Notes under the pieces: generated by a model
Database searches by the model: none
Seen by the model: only the letters and a program-made list of their open reading frames with translations
What the model was told of the DNA's origin: nothing
Made by a program: the position numbers and the translations under genes
DNA from: Aminobacter aminovorans
GTDB taxonomy: Bacteria > Pseudomonadota > Alphaproteobacteria > Rhizobiales > Rhizobiaceae
Assembly (NCBI RefSeq): GCF_900445235.1
Contig: NZ_UFSM01000001.1
Location: 372,001-436,000, forward strand
Direction of reading: 5' to 3'
Length of the DNA stretch: 64,000 bases
Part shown: positions 26,850 to 36,947 of the stretch, piece after piece
Layout of the letters: each line of letters starts with the position of its first letter
Position numbering within the stretch: the first letter of the stretch is position 1

Positions 26850-28583
26850 ATGACCCTCGACGCCATCACCCTCTCCGTCATCCAGGCAGCGCTGCAGCAG
26901 ACCTGCGACGAGATGGACCTGACGTTTTCGCGGGCGGCGTTTTCGCCGGTCATCGCAGAGGCCAACGACCGTTCCGATGGCATCTATTCCGCAGTTGATG
27001 GGGCGCTGATCGCACAGGGGTCGCAAGGGCTGCCGGTGTTCGTCGGCGTGATGCAGTATTCAACAAGGACCATCATCGAGATGATAGCGGACGGACGCGT
27101 GCTGCCGCCCGATCCAGGTGATATCTATGTCGTCAACGACCCCTATCTCGGCGGCACGCATCTGATGGACGTGCGTTTCGCCATGCCGGTGTGGCGCAAG
27201 GGAAAAATCTTCTGCTGGCTGTCCAACACCGGACACTGGCCCGATATCGGGGGTGCTGTGCCCGGCGGCTTCTCGGCATCGGCAACGGCGGTGGAACAGG
27301 AAGGTTTGCGGCTGCCGCCGGTCAAGCTGTTCAAGAAGGGGGTCATGGACCCCGAGATCTACGCCATCATCTGCTCCAACATCCGGGTGGCCGACCAGCG
27401 CATCGGCGACATCCGCGCCCAGGCGGCGGCGCTCCATGTCGGGCAAGACAGGCTGTTTGCGATCCTCGATCGTTACGGCGACGAAACCGTTGTCGAGGCG
27501 ATCGCCGAGTTGCGCCGGCGCGCCGCCGAGCAGATGCGGGCGCATATATCAGCCCTGCCCGACGGCACCTATTACTCCAAGGCATGTGTCGATTCCGACG
27601 GCGTGGTCGATGCGCCGCTGACCATTGCGTTGTCGGTCGAGAAGACCGGCGACGCGCTGAGCTTCGACTTCGCCGGTTCGTCTCCGCCTTGCGCCGGGCC
27701 GATGAACAGCGTGCTGGCGACGACTCTGTCCTCGGTCTATCTCGCGATGCGACACATCTTTCCCGACGTGCCGATCAGCGCCGGGGCCTTCGAGCCCTTG
27801 ATCGTCAAGCGGCCGGAGGGCACGTTCCTCGATGCGCGCTACCCACGCCCCGTCTCGGGTTGCGCCGCCGAGGTGTCGCAGCGCATCGCCGAGGCGGTGT
27901 TTGCCGCCATGGTGCAGGCAGCGCCCGACAAGGTGACGGCGGCGCCTGCAGGTTCGAGCGGCAACTTCGCGCTCGGCGGCAACGATCCGGCGCGCGGCCG
28001 CGACTATGTCATGTACCAGATCTCGGGCGGCGGCTATGGCGGCAACTCAGGCCATGACGGGCTGTCGAATGGCTGCTCGACCATCGGCATCTCCAAATCG
28101 CCGCCGGTCGAGATCATGGAGCAGGCCTATCCCGTGCTCTACCGCCAATATGCCTTGCGCGAGGGATCTGGCGGCGCCGGCAAACAGCGCGGCGGCTTCG
28201 GCCTCGCCTACGAGATCGAGCTGCTGCGCGGCGAGGCGCGCGCCTCCTTCGTCATGGACCACGGCCGCGTCGGGCCGCAGGGCGCGCTCGGCGGGCGGGA
28301 TGGCGAGGTCAATTCGGTGATCGTGTTTCGCGACGGCAAAGCACATGTTCCGCCGCATCTGTCCAAGGAACAGGACATTCCCCTGAAAGCCGGCGACCGC
28401 GTGTCGGTCGGCACACCAGGAGGCGGTGGTTATGGCGATCCGCTAGAGCGCGATCCCGAACTGGTGCTGCGCGATGTCGGACTTGGCTACTATTCGCCCG
28501 AGCAGGCGAGCGCGATGTTCGGCGTGGCGATCGTGGATGGCGGCGTGGATGCCGAAGCTACAGCTCACCTTAGGCGGCGTTAG
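26850..28583 (+). CDS. hyuB: hydantoinase/oxoprolinase subunit B
   Basis: A 577-aa HyuB-type subunit: VIQAALQQTCDEMDLTFSRAA at the start, DIYVVNDPYLGGTHLMDV, FWLSNTGHWPDIGG-like metal region, and the C-terminal GGGGYGDP. The start is ATG 26850, the first one matching the family N-terminus; the frame runs back to 26493 only because the repeat element is open. No good ribosome site is visible at this start. It completes the ATP-dependent HyuAB enzyme. Confidence 0.9.
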   Translation: MTLDAITLSVIQAALQQTCDEMDLTFSRAAFSPVIAEANDRSDGIYSAVDGALIAQGSQGLPVFVGVMQYSTRTIIEMIADGRVLPPDPGDIYVVNDPYLGGTHLMDVRFAMPVWRKGKIFCWLSNTGHWPDIGGAVPGGFSASATAVEQEGLRLPPVKLFKKGVMDPEIYAIICSNIRVADQRIGDIRAQAAALHVGQDRLFAILDRYGDETVVEAIAELRRRAAEQMRAHISALPDGTYYSKACVDSDGVVDAPLTIALSVEKTGDALSFDFAGSSPPCAGPMNSVLATTLSSVYLAMRHIFPDVPISAGAFEPLIVKRPEGTFLDARYPRPVSGCAAEVSQRIAEAVFAAMVQAAPDKVTAAPAGSSGNFALGGNDPARGRDYVMYQISGGGYGGNSGHDGLSNGCSTIGISKSPPVEIMEQAYPVLYRQYALREGSGGAGKQRGGFGLAYEIELLRGEARASFVMDHGRVGPQGALGGRDGEVNSVIVFRDGKAHVPPHLSKEQDIPLKAGDRVSVGTPGGGGYGDPLERDPELVLRDVGLGYYSPEQASAMFGVAIVDGGVDAEATAHLRRR

Positions 28584-28708
28584 CCCCCTCTCCGGCTCGC
28601 TACGCTCGACACCTCTCCCCATTCCGTGGGGGCGAGTTTTGGAAGGACGATTGGCGTTTCCTCTCCCCCTGGGGGAGAGGTGACCGCGACGCGGGACGGA
28701 GAGGGGTT
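28584..28708. repeat. family B intergenic repeat between convergent hyuB and ABC ATPase
   Basis: Inverted ends of about 37 bp: CCCCCTCTCCGGCTCGCTAC on the left and its diverged complement ending GGACGGAGAGGGG on the right. It shares the CACCTCTCCCC block with the element at 26600-26763. Because both flanking genes end here, it may work as a two-way terminator. Confidence 0.7.
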
Positions 28709-28741
28709 AGCCACCCCGTCCCGTGTCGCCGCATCAAATCG

Positions 28742-29740
<999 letters not shown>

Positions 29741-29777
29741 AGGCTATTCCTCTCGTTTTCCTGACGCATGAACCCGA

Positions 29778-29800
29778 CCGAAAAGCGCTGAGCTTTTCGG
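29778..29800 (-). terminator. 9-bp hairpin between dehydrogenase and ATPase genes
   Basis: CCGAAAAGC at 29778-29786 pairs perfectly with 29792-29800 across a five-base loop. It falls in the 69-bp gap between two genes of one operon, so partial termination or mRNA processing is likelier than full termination. No U-tract follows. Confidence 0.4.
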
Positions 29801-29809
29801 GGGCATGGC

Positions 29810-30874
29810 TTAAAGCTTGACGGCGAGGCCGGTGCGGACGCTTTCGTCCGCCGCAAGGCACACGCGCAGTGATTTGACGGCGTCATCCATGTGACGGGTG
29901 AGGTCGATGTCCTCGCGGATGGCCTTCAGCACGAAGGCCTGCTCGCGATCGCACAGGCCCTGGTGGCCGGGCTCGTCCTTCATCGACAGGTCCTCGTCGG
30001 CGTGGACGAAGCTGCCGTCGGCGCCGAGCTCGGCGCGGTGGACGCGGATCATGCTGGTCTTGGTGTGGGAATCGACGTCGTCGGACTTGGTTGCCGCCTC
30101 ATTGACGACGATCGACACGCTGCCCTTGGGCGAAATGACGTCCTTCACGAAGAAAGCCGTCTCCGACATCATCGGGCCCCAGCCGGCTTCGTACCAGCCG
30201 ACGGAACCGTCGGCGAACAGCACTTGCAGGTGACCGTAATTGTACATGTCGGGCGCAATCTCGTCGGTCATGCGCAGGCCCATGCCGCGTACCTCGACCG
30301 GGTTGGCGTCGGTGATCTGGCACATGACGTCGAGATAATGCACGCCGCAGTCGACTATCGGCGAGGTCGTCTTCATCAGTTGCTTGTGGGTGTCCCACTT
30401 GTGCGCCGAGGACTGCTGGTTGAGGTTCATGCGGAACACGTAGGGACCACCGAGCGCACGGGCTTCGCCGATCAGGCGCATCCACGACGGGTGATGGCGC
30501 AGGATGTAACCGATCACCAGCTTGCGGCCATTGGCCTTGGCACAGGCGACGACGCGCTCGGCGTCGGCGACCGTGGTCGCCAGCGGCTTCTCCAGGAAGA
30601 CGTGGCAGCCCATCTCCATCGCCATGACGGCATAGTCGGCATGGCTGTCGGAATAGGTGTTGATCGAGGCGACATCGGGCTTCAGCTCGCGCAACGCACC
30701 TTCGAAGGAGCGCTGGATGCCGTAGCCTTCCATGCCCTCGGGCAACGGCACGTCGGAGCGGTTGACCAGCGCCGCGATCTCGAAGCCCGGATTGTTGTGG
30801 TAGGCGAGCGCATGGCTGCGGCCCATGTTGCCGAGGCCGGCTACGACGACGCGAAGAGGCTTTTCTGTGCTCAC
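29810..30874 (-). CDS. Gfo/Idh/MocA-family dehydrogenase
   Basis: A 354-aa oxidoreductase with Rossmann GLGNMGRSH (residues about 12-20), the EKPLATT motif holding the catalytic lysine, and a C-terminal GFO/IDH alpha-beta domain (DCGVHYLDVMCQ carries the usual His). It would oxidise or reduce a sugar or amino-sugar with NAD(P). Start is GTG 30874, overlapping the permease stop as GTGA. Within the amino-sugar operon it may process a 1,6-anhydro or oxidised sugar before phosphorylation; substrate unknown. Confidence 0.88.
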   Translation of the reverse strand: MSTEKPLRVVVAGLGNMGRSHALAYHNNPGFEIAALVNRSDVPLPEGMEGYGIQRSFEGALRELKPDVASINTYSDSHADYAVMAMEMGCHVFLEKPLATTVADAERVVACAKANGRKLVIGYILRHHPSWMRLIGEARALGGPYVFRMNLNQQSSAHKWDTHKQLMKTTSPIVDCGVHYLDVMCQITDANPVEVRGMGLRMTDEIAPDMYNYGHLQVLFADGSVGWYEAGWGPMMSETAFFVKDVISPKGSVSIVVNEAATKSDDVDSHTKTSMIRVHRAELGADGSFVHADEDLSMKDEPGHQGLCDREQAFVLKAIREDIDLTRHMDDAVKSLRVCLAADESVRTGLAVKL

Positions 30875-31710
30875 TTGACTGCTCCGGAAGTGATGCCGCG
30901 GATCAGCTGCCGCGAGAAGAAGAAGTAGAGGATCAGCACCGGCAGGATGGCGAGCGAGAGCGCGGCCAAAACGGCGTTCCAGTTGGTGACGAACTGGCCG
31001 ATGAACACCTGGGCACCGAGCGTCACGGTCTTGGTCGCTTCCGACGGCGCCAGGATCAGCGGGAACCACAGATCGTTCCAGATCGGGATCATGGTGAAGA
31101 CGGCGACCGTTGCCATGGCCGGGCGGACCAGCGGCAGGACGAGGCGGAAGAAGATGCGGTATTCCGAGAGCCCGTCGATGCGGCCGGCATTCTTCAGATC
31201 GTCCGACACCTGCTTCATGAATTCGGACAGGATGAAGACGGCGAGCGGCAGGCCTTGCGCGGTGTAGACAAGGATCAGCGCGGTCAGCGTGTTGACGAGG
31301 CCCGACGCCACCATCAGCTGCAGGATCGCGACCGTACCGAGGCGGATCGGGATCATGATGCCAAGCGCCAGATAGAGGCCCATCATGGTGTTGCCCTTGA
31401 AGCGGTACTCCGACAGGGCGAAGGCGGCCATGGCGCCGAACAAAAGCACGAAGAACAGCGAGGCGACGGTAACGATCAGGCTGTTCTGGAAATAGAGGAA
31501 GAAGTCGCCCTGCGCCATCACGGTCGTGTAGCCGATCAGGTCGAAGGTCTCGGCGGTCGGCAGCGACAGCGGCGAACGGAAGATGGCGTTGCGCGACTTG
31601 AACGAGTTGACGACGATGACGAGCACTGGAAACAGCGCGATCGCGGTGTAGGTCAAAAGCACCGCATGGGCGCCGATGGTGCGTGGCAGGGAAGTGGCAG
31701 CCTTGCTCAT
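30871..31710 (-). CDS. sugar ABC permease (MalG/UgpE family)
   Basis: A 279-aa inner-membrane permease with six hydrophobic segments. The EAA loop reads DDLKNAGRIDGLSEYRIFFRLVLPL (central part seen at about residues 169-193). It pairs with the 31718-32659 permease. The start codon is seven bases after that gene's stop and its own stop overlaps the dehydrogenase start, so translation is coupled. Confidence 0.92.
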   Translation of the reverse strand: MSKAATSLPRTIGAHAVLLTYTAIALFPVLVIVVNSFKSRNAIFRSPLSLPTAETFDLIGYTTVMAQGDFFLYFQNSLIVTVASLFFVLLFGAMAAFALSEYRFKGNTMMGLYLALGIMIPIRLGTVAILQLMVASGLVNTLTALILVYTAQGLPLAVFILSEFMKQVSDDLKNAGRIDGLSEYRIFFRLVLPLVRPAMATVAVFTMIPIWNDLWFPLILAPSEATKTVTLGAQVFIGQFVTNWNAVLAALSLAILPVLILYFFFSRQLIRGITSGAVK

Positions 31711-31717
31711 GACGCCC

Positions 31718-32659
31718 TCAGAACTGGTAGCGGCGCAGCCGCGTCTGGATAAGGAACAGGTACAGGCACACGCCGGCGAGAATGATGAAGAACATCATCG
31801 AGGCGATGGTCGCACCCATGTTCTTGTCGCCGATCTGCAGCTGGAAGCCGAAGAAGGTGCGGTAGAGGAACGTGCCCAGGATGTCGGTGGCGTAGTTCGG
31901 GCCGGCGAGCGCGCCCTGTGCCGAGTAGATCAGGTCGAAGGCGTTGAAATTGCCGACGAAAGTGAGGATCGAGATGATGCCGATGGAGGGCAGGATCAGC
32001 GGCAGCTGGATTTTCCAGAACTGCGAGAAGCCGGTGACGCCGTCGCATTCGGCAGCCTCTATGACCTCGTCGGGGATCGACAGCATCGCGGCGTAGATCA
32101 GCATCATCGGGATACCGACGAACTGCCAGACCGAGATCAGGCTGAGCGTGGTCAGCGCATATTCTTCCTTGCCGAGCCAAGGCACGAAAAGGCTCTTCAG
32201 GCCGACGAGATCGAGCAGGTTGGGCGCGACGCCCCAGAGTGGGCTCAGGATCAGCTTCCAGGCAAAACCGACGATGACGAAGGACAGGATTGTCGGGATG
32301 AAGATCGCCGTGCGGTAGAAAGCCGAGAAGCGCAGCTTGGGGCTCGACAGCAGGGCGGCAAGGACCACGCCGATCGGGTTCTGCACCAGCATGTGGATGA
32401 TGAAGAACCAGGTGTTGTTGCCGAGCGCGTTCCAGAACGAGGCCGCCCAGCGCGGATCACCGAAAAGAGTGCGGAAATTGTCGAAGCCTGCGAACACCTG
32501 CGCATTGTCGACGTTGCGGAACAGCGACAGCTGCAAGGTCCCGAACAGCGGCAGGATCATCACCGCGGTGTAGACCAGCAGCGCAGGAGCCAGGAATACG
32601 GCGATATGCCAGCGTGTCGGTCTTCTGTCTTGGCTATGCTCTAGGCTTTGCTGCGACAT
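31718..32659 (-). CDS. sugar ABC permease (MalF/UgpA family)
   Basis: A 313-aa permease with six hydrophobic segments; its EAA loop is IPDEVIEAAECDGVTGFSQF. I use the ATG at 32659 (AGGGA eight bases upstream), giving a short cytoplasmic N-terminus. The frame extends to 32773, but that would add unrelated sequence. It forms the channel with the MalG-type partner. Confidence 0.9.
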   Translation of the reverse strand: MSQQSLEHSQDRRPTRWHIAVFLAPALLVYTAVMILPLFGTLQLSLFRNVDNAQVFAGFDNFRTLFGDPRWAASFWNALGNNTWFFIIHMLVQNPIGVVLAALLSSPKLRFSAFYRTAIFIPTILSFVIVGFAWKLILSPLWGVAPNLLDLVGLKSLFVPWLGKEEYALTTLSLISVWQFVGIPMMLIYAAMLSIPDEVIEAAECDGVTGFSQFWKIQLPLILPSIGIISILTFVGNFNAFDLIYSAQGALAGPNYATDILGTFLYRTFFGFQLQIGDKNMGATIASMMFFIILAGVCLYLFLIQTRLRRYQF

Positions 32660-32876
32660 GTCAAAATCCCTGGGTCCGGCCGCGAGGGGGCCGTTGTTCA
32701 TCATAGCGAGGATGGACCTCTGCGGGCTTCCCGCCAATGGCCTGGGAAGCAGTAGCGCATCTTTGTGCGCCATCCTTCAACCCCTCCAACCGATTCCGCG
32801 AGGTTCGAATTCGCCGAGGGGATGGAGAGCGCCGACTGTGCGGCGCCCTCCAAGCGAGCATCAAGCCCGCCGCAAC

Positions 32877-34136
32877 TTACTTAGCCGGCTTGAACCAGCT
32901 GTCGAGGCCCTTCTGCAGTTCGGCAGCAGCAGCTTCCGGGGTCTCGGTGCCATTGATGACGTTGGCCGACTTGACCCAGGTTTCGTTCTCGAGGTTCGGC
33001 GTGCCGCGCGACAGGACCTGATAGGTCGAGCGGATCGTCGGCTTGCACTTCTCGCGCCAGGAGACGAATTCCTGGGCCAGCGGATCTTCCATCTTCACGG
33101 CAGCCGAGTTCAGGCTGAAGAAGCCCGGCAGGGCATTGGCATAGATGGTCGCGAATTCAGGCGAAGCCACCCAGGTCAGGAAGGTCTTGGCGGCATCGGC
33201 GTTTGCGCTCTTCGGGTTGAGGCCAATGCCGATGTCGTTGTGGTCGGAGATGTAGCAGGTGTCACCAGCCTTCTGGACCGGCGGCGGGAAGGCACCCATC
33301 TTGAACTGAGCCTGGGTGTTGAAGGTCGAAATCTCCCACGAGCCGGCCGGATAGATGGCGGCGCGGCCGAGGGTGAAGAGGTTCTGGCTGTCCGGATAGG
33401 TCTGGGCTTCGAAACCGTCACCGAGATAAGGCTTCCACTTGGCCAGCGTCGCATAAGGTGCAACCCAGTCGGCGTCGGTCAGCTTCTGTTCTCCCTTGAT
33501 CAGCGCCAGACGGCCTTCTTCGCCTTTCCAGTAGTTCGGGCCGATGTTCTGGTAGCCCATGGTCGCGGCTTCCCAGAGATCCTTGGTGCCCATCGCCATC
33601 GGGATGAAGGTGCCGTCGGCCTTGATCTTCTCAAGCGCTGCGAAGAACTCTTCCTCGGTCGCCGGCACGGCGATGCCGAGCTTCTCGAAGGCATCCTTGT
33701 TGTAGATGAAGCCGTGGATGACGGAGGCCATCGGCACGCAGAAGGTGGCCTTGCCGTCGTCGGTCTGCCAGGCGGACTTGGCGACGTCGGAGAAGTTCTC
33801 CATGCCCTTCAGCGAGGTCAGGTCGGCGAGGTGACCCTTCTTGTAGAGTTCGAGCGAAGCGTCGAACGGACGGCAGGTGATCAGGTCACCAGCCGAACCG
33901 GCATCGAGCTTGGCGTTGAGGGCGGCATTGTACTCGGTCGGAGCCGACGGCGAGAAGGTGACCTTGATGCCCGGATTGGCCTTCTCGAAGGCCGGGATCA
34001 GCTTTTCCTGCCAGATGGCGAGATCGTCGTTGCGCCAGCTTTCGATCGTCAGCGTCTTGTCCTGGGCGAGCGCGATCCCGGCTGAGCCGAGAATGCTGGA
34101 CGCCATCAGAAGTCCAGTAAGCAACCTGTTCGTCAT
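32877..34136 (-). CDS. sugar ABC substrate-binding protein
   Basis: A 419-aa extracellular binding protein of the MalE/UgpB group (family 1). The signal peptide is MTNRLLTGLLMASSILGSAG with cleavage near ALAQ-DK (residue about 25). Mature features are IPAFEKANPGIKVTF and the ligand-cleft region YPAGSWEIS. A 217-bp gap separates it from the permease genes, room for the hairpin-limited expression common in such operons. Given neighbouring MurQ, NagK and NagA, an N-acetylated amino sugar or short chitooligomer is the likely ligand. Confidence 0.92.
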   Translation of the reverse strand: MTNRLLTGLLMASSILGSAGIALAQDKTLTIESWRNDDLAIWQEKLIPAFEKANPGIKVTFSPSAPTEYNAALNAKLDAGSAGDLITCRPFDASLELYKKGHLADLTSLKGMENFSDVAKSAWQTDDGKATFCVPMASVIHGFIYNKDAFEKLGIAVPATEEEFFAALEKIKADGTFIPMAMGTKDLWEAATMGYQNIGPNYWKGEEGRLALIKGEQKLTDADWVAPYATLAKWKPYLGDGFEAQTYPDSQNLFTLGRAAIYPAGSWEISTFNTQAQFKMGAFPPPVQKAGDTCYISDHNDIGIGLNPKSANADAAKTFLTWVASPEFATIYANALPGFFSLNSAAVKMEDPLAQEFVSWREKCKPTIRSTYQVLSRGTPNLENETWVKSANVINGTETPEAAAAELQKGLDSWFKPAK

Positions 34137-34172
34137 TTCATTTCTCCCTGTTTTGTACTTTCTCTCGGGCCT

Positions 34173-35087
34173 CTACTGATGAGAGCCTCTGCTCCCCTCG
34201 AGCTTCGAAAGTGCGGACCTGAGCCGTTGGTCCGCCCCTTCAAGAAGTTGGTTTGCCGCTTCCAGGCTGGACGCGCCGGAAGCCAAAAGGATGGCGAGCT
34301 TGACCGAACCGCCGCTCTTTTCGAGCAGGGCTTCGGCAGTCGCGGTGTCGCAGCCTGAAATGGCCGAAACGATGCGCGCGGCACGCTCGTGCAGCTTGAT
34401 GTTGTCGGCGTGCAGATTGACCATGTAACCGTCATGGACATGGCCGAGATGAATGGCGGCCAGCGTCGACATCATGTTGAGTGCGATCTTCTGGGCCGTG
34501 CCGGCACCCATGCGGGTCGAGCCGGCGACGACTTCCGGCGGCGTTGCCAGCAGCACCGAAACATCGGCGAGGTCGAACATCGGCGCGCCCGAGTTATTTG
34601 CAAAAGCGATGGTCGCGGCACCGCGGCGGCGCGCTTCTTCGAGCGCGCTCATTGCATAAGGCGTCGAGCCGCTGGCCGAGATGGCGACAAGGCAATCGCC
34701 CGCCTCAAGGCCGGTCGCGGCGACATCGCTGGCTGCCTGGCCGGCATCGTCCTCGGGACCGCCGGCGAGATTGACCAGCGCCTCGCGGCCGCCGGCAAGA
34801 AGGATGAACACACGCTCGCGCGGGATACCGAAGGTACCGGGAAGCTCCAGCGCATCGGCCAGCGCCATCAAGCCTGAACTACCAGCTGCGGCGTAAACGA
34901 GGCGGCCGCCGCCAGCGAGGCAGGCAGCAACCTTTTCGGCTGCCTGGGCAATGGCGGGGATGGCTGGGTGGACAGCACGCGCAGCTTCGATCTGCGCATC
35001 GGCAAGCAGGCGAAGAACGGAATCGGGTGCCTGGGCATCAATGCCCCCTGCATCCTTGTGCACCGCTTCTGTACGCCTTGGCGCCAT
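34173..35087 (-). CDS. murQ: N-acetylmuramic acid 6-phosphate etherase-like SIS protein
   Basis: A 304-aa SIS-domain lyase/isomerase. GGGRLVYAAAGSSG and CLVAISASGSTPYAMSAL are the sugar-phosphate binding loops, and GSTRMGAGTAQKIALNMMST is diagnostic for MurQ-like proteins. MurQ cleaves the lactyl ether of MurNAc-6-P to GlcNAc-6-P and D-lactate. The ATG at 35087 has AGGGAGAG upstream. It is first in the leftward operon, under the operator pair at 35109-35130. Homology could also fit a GlcNAc-regulatory GCKR-type role, so the enzyme name is probable rather than certain. Confidence 0.82.
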   Translation of the reverse strand: MAPRRTEAVHKDAGGIDAQAPDSVLRLLADAQIEAARAVHPAIPAIAQAAEKVAACLAGGGRLVYAAAGSSGLMALADALELPGTFGIPRERVFILLAGGREALVNLAGGPEDDAGQAASDVAATGLEAGDCLVAISASGSTPYAMSALEEARRRGAATIAFANNSGAPMFDLADVSVLLATPPEVVAGSTRMGAGTAQKIALNMMSTLAAIHLGHVHDGYMVNLHADNIKLHERAARIVSAISGCDTATAEALLEKSGGSVKLAILLASGASSLEAANQLLEGADQRLRSALSKLEGSRGSHQ

Positions 35088-35108
35088 TCTGTCTCTCCCT
35101 TCCATCGA

Positions 35109-35130
35109 CAATACCAAAAAAATACCACTT
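35109..35130 (-). promoter_or_regulatory. tandem TGGTATT operator upstream of murQ
   Basis: Read on the minus strand: TGGTATT, four Ts, TGGTATT, then a G-TCGAT tail. The two TGGTATT repeats are spaced 11 bp, one helical turn. The same arrangement lies at 35241-35267 in the other direction. It is the candidate site of the GntR regulator at 36159-36947. Confidence 0.6.
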
Positions 35131-35240
35131 GTCCAGCGCCGTTAACAAATTCCTTTGCTGCGGCGCAAGGAAATTCAAAAACTCAATAAAATTCAATCGG
35201 ATGGGCATCCAGGTCCGTCATCCGAAATTTAACACTTGGC

Positions 35241-35267
35241 TATTGGTATTTTATTGGTATTATCAAT
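35241..35267 (+). promoter_or_regulatory. tandem TGGTATT operator upstream of the kinase gene
   Basis: Two TGGTATT repeats spaced 11 bp; the second forms ATTGGTA-T-TATCAAT, a palindrome with one mismatch (35253-35267). It ends 17 bp before the GTG start and overlaps the region before the GGAGGAG ribosome site, a position for repression. Confidence 0.6.
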
Positions 35268-35284
35268 CTGGAGGAGAAAACACC

Positions 35285-36166
35285 GTGGATCTTGTGCTCG
35301 GGATAGATGGTGGCGGCACTGGCTGCCGGGCCGCTCTGGCCAATGCAAGCGGCGATATCATCGGCCGCGGGCGTGGCGGGCCGGCCAATATCCGCACCGA
35401 CCTTGCCGGTGCGTGCAACAATATCGTCGAGGCAGCCCGCCAAGCATTGGTGGATGCCGGCCAGGACCCGGCATCGATCGCCACGGTCGATGCCGTCCTC
35501 GGGCTCGCGGGCGCCAATGTCGGTGACTACAAGCAGCGGCTCGAAGACATGCTGCCGTTTCGAAACAGTTCCGTCGAAAACGACTCGCTGATCTCGCTGG
35601 AAGGCGCGCTCGGCGACCATGATGGCGCCATCGCAGCGCTCGGCACCGGAACCGTCTATCTCGGTCGCAGGGCCGGCCAGTTCCAGCCCCTCGGCGGCTG
35701 GGGCTTCCAGATCGGCGATCTCGGCAGCGGCGCGCGCATCGGCCGTGACCTGCTGCAGGAAACCCTGCTGGTCTACGACAGGATCCATGCCGGCTCGGCG
35801 CTGACCGACGTCATGCTGGAGCGTTTCAACAGCGACCCCAGCGACATCGTCGAGTTCACTACCAACGCCAAGCCAGGAGACTACGGCCAGTTCGCACCTA
35901 TGGTGTTCGAGCACGCAGCGAAGGGCGACGCGGTCGGGCAGAAGCTCGTCGACCGCGCCGTCGCCGATGTCGAGGAAACGCTTGCCGTCTTCGATCTCAC
36001 GCCGAACGAGCGGCTCTGCCTTCTCGGCGGGCTCGCTGGGCTCTATGCGCCGCTGCTGTCGAAACGCTACCGTGCGATCATGCACCCGCCACTGCAGGAC
36101 GCGCTGGGCGGAGCGGTGCAGATGGCGTTGAAGAAATATGGCAAGGCGGGAGGCGGCCATGGATGA
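35285..36166 (+). CDS. nagK: BadF/BadG-family amino-sugar kinase (N-acetylglucosamine kinase-like)
   Basis: A 293-aa ASKHA-fold kinase: GIDGGGTGCRAA (residues about 7-18) binds phosphate, IAALGTGTVYLGR and GGWGFQIGDLGSGARIG are diagnostic for the GlcNAc-kinase branch of the BadF family. It phosphorylates GlcNAc, and in some relatives MurNAc, at O6 with ATP. The start is GTG 35285 with GGAGGAG upstream; earlier in-frame codons lie in the operator zone. It overlaps the GntR gene by eight bases. Confidence 0.85.
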   Translation: MDLVLGIDGGGTGCRAALANASGDIIGRGRGGPANIRTDLAGACNNIVEAARQALVDAGQDPASIATVDAVLGLAGANVGDYKQRLEDMLPFRNSSVENDSLISLEGALGDHDGAIAALGTGTVYLGRRAGQFQPLGGWGFQIGDLGSGARIGRDLLQETLLVYDRIHAGSALTDVMLERFNSDPSDIVEFTTNAKPGDYGQFAPMVFEHAAKGDAVGQKLVDRAVADVEETLAVFDLTPNERLCLLGGLAGLYAPLLSKRYRAIMHPPLQDALGGAVQMALKKYGKAGGGHG

Positions 36167-36947
36167 CGCCGCTGAACGCATTTTCGCCGCCCTGCGCGAC
36201 GTCAGCCAGTCTGGTGCCCCGCTCTACCTCCAGCTCAAGAAGAACATCGAGGAAGCGGTCAAGCGCGGCCTGATTGGGCCCGGCGACGCCCTGCCCTCGG
36301 AGCGCGATATTGCGGCCCAGGCCGACATTTCGCGCGTCACGGTGCGCAAGGCGGTGCAGGACCTGGTCAAGTCGGGCGTGCTGGTGCAGCGCCACGGCTC
36401 GGGCACCTTCGTTGCCCCACGCATGGAGCGCGTCGAGCAGTCGCTGTCGCGCCTGACCTCGTTCACCGAAGACATGGCGCGGCGCGGCATGGCAGCGCGT
36501 TCGCAATGGCTCGACCGCGGCATCTACACCGCCTCGCCCGACGAGATGATGGTACTCGGCCTCTCCGCCAGCGAGCTGGTGTCCCGGCTCAGTCGCCTGC
36601 GCATCGCCGACGAGACGCCGCTCGCCATCGAGCGCGCAACAATTTCGGCTTCCGTGCTGCCAGACCCTCACGAAGTGACATCTTCGCTCTATATGGCTCT
36701 TGGCAAGACCGGCCATCGCCCGGTCCGGGCCGTGCAACGCATCTCCGCCGTCAATCTCGGCGAAGCCGAGGCACAGCTCCTGGCCGTGCCCATGGGCTCG
36801 GCCTGCCTGCAGATCGAGCGCATTTCATACCTTGCCAGCGGCAAGGTGATCGAGTTCACAAAGTCGATCTATCGCGGCGACGCCTACGATTTCGTCGCGG
36901 AACTGAGATTGCCCGGCCCGGATGGGCAAGAAGGAGAAGGTACTTGA
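36159..36947 (+). CDS. GntR-family (HutC/NagR subfamily) regulator
   Basis: A 262-aa protein with an N-terminal GntR winged helix (PLYLQLKKNIEEAV to GSGTFVAPR, about residues 22-85) and a UTRA effector domain after about residue 100. Such proteins repress amino-sugar genes and are released by GlcNAc-6-P or GlcN-6-P. GGGAGG precedes the ATG. It is embedded between kinase and deaminase genes. The tandem TGGTATT sites on both sides of the divergent promoter are its likely targets. Confidence 0.92.
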   Translation: MDDAAERIFAALRDVSQSGAPLYLQLKKNIEEAVKRGLIGPGDALPSERDIAAQADISRVTVRKAVQDLVKSGVLVQRHGSGTFVAPRMERVEQSLSRLTSFTEDMARRGMAARSQWLDRGIYTASPDEMMVLGLSASELVSRLSRLRIADETPLAIERATISASVLPDPHEVTSSLYMALGKTGHRPVRAVQRISAVNLGEAEAQLLAVPMGSACLQIERISYLASGKVIEFTKSIYRGDAYDFVAELRLPGPDGQEGEGT

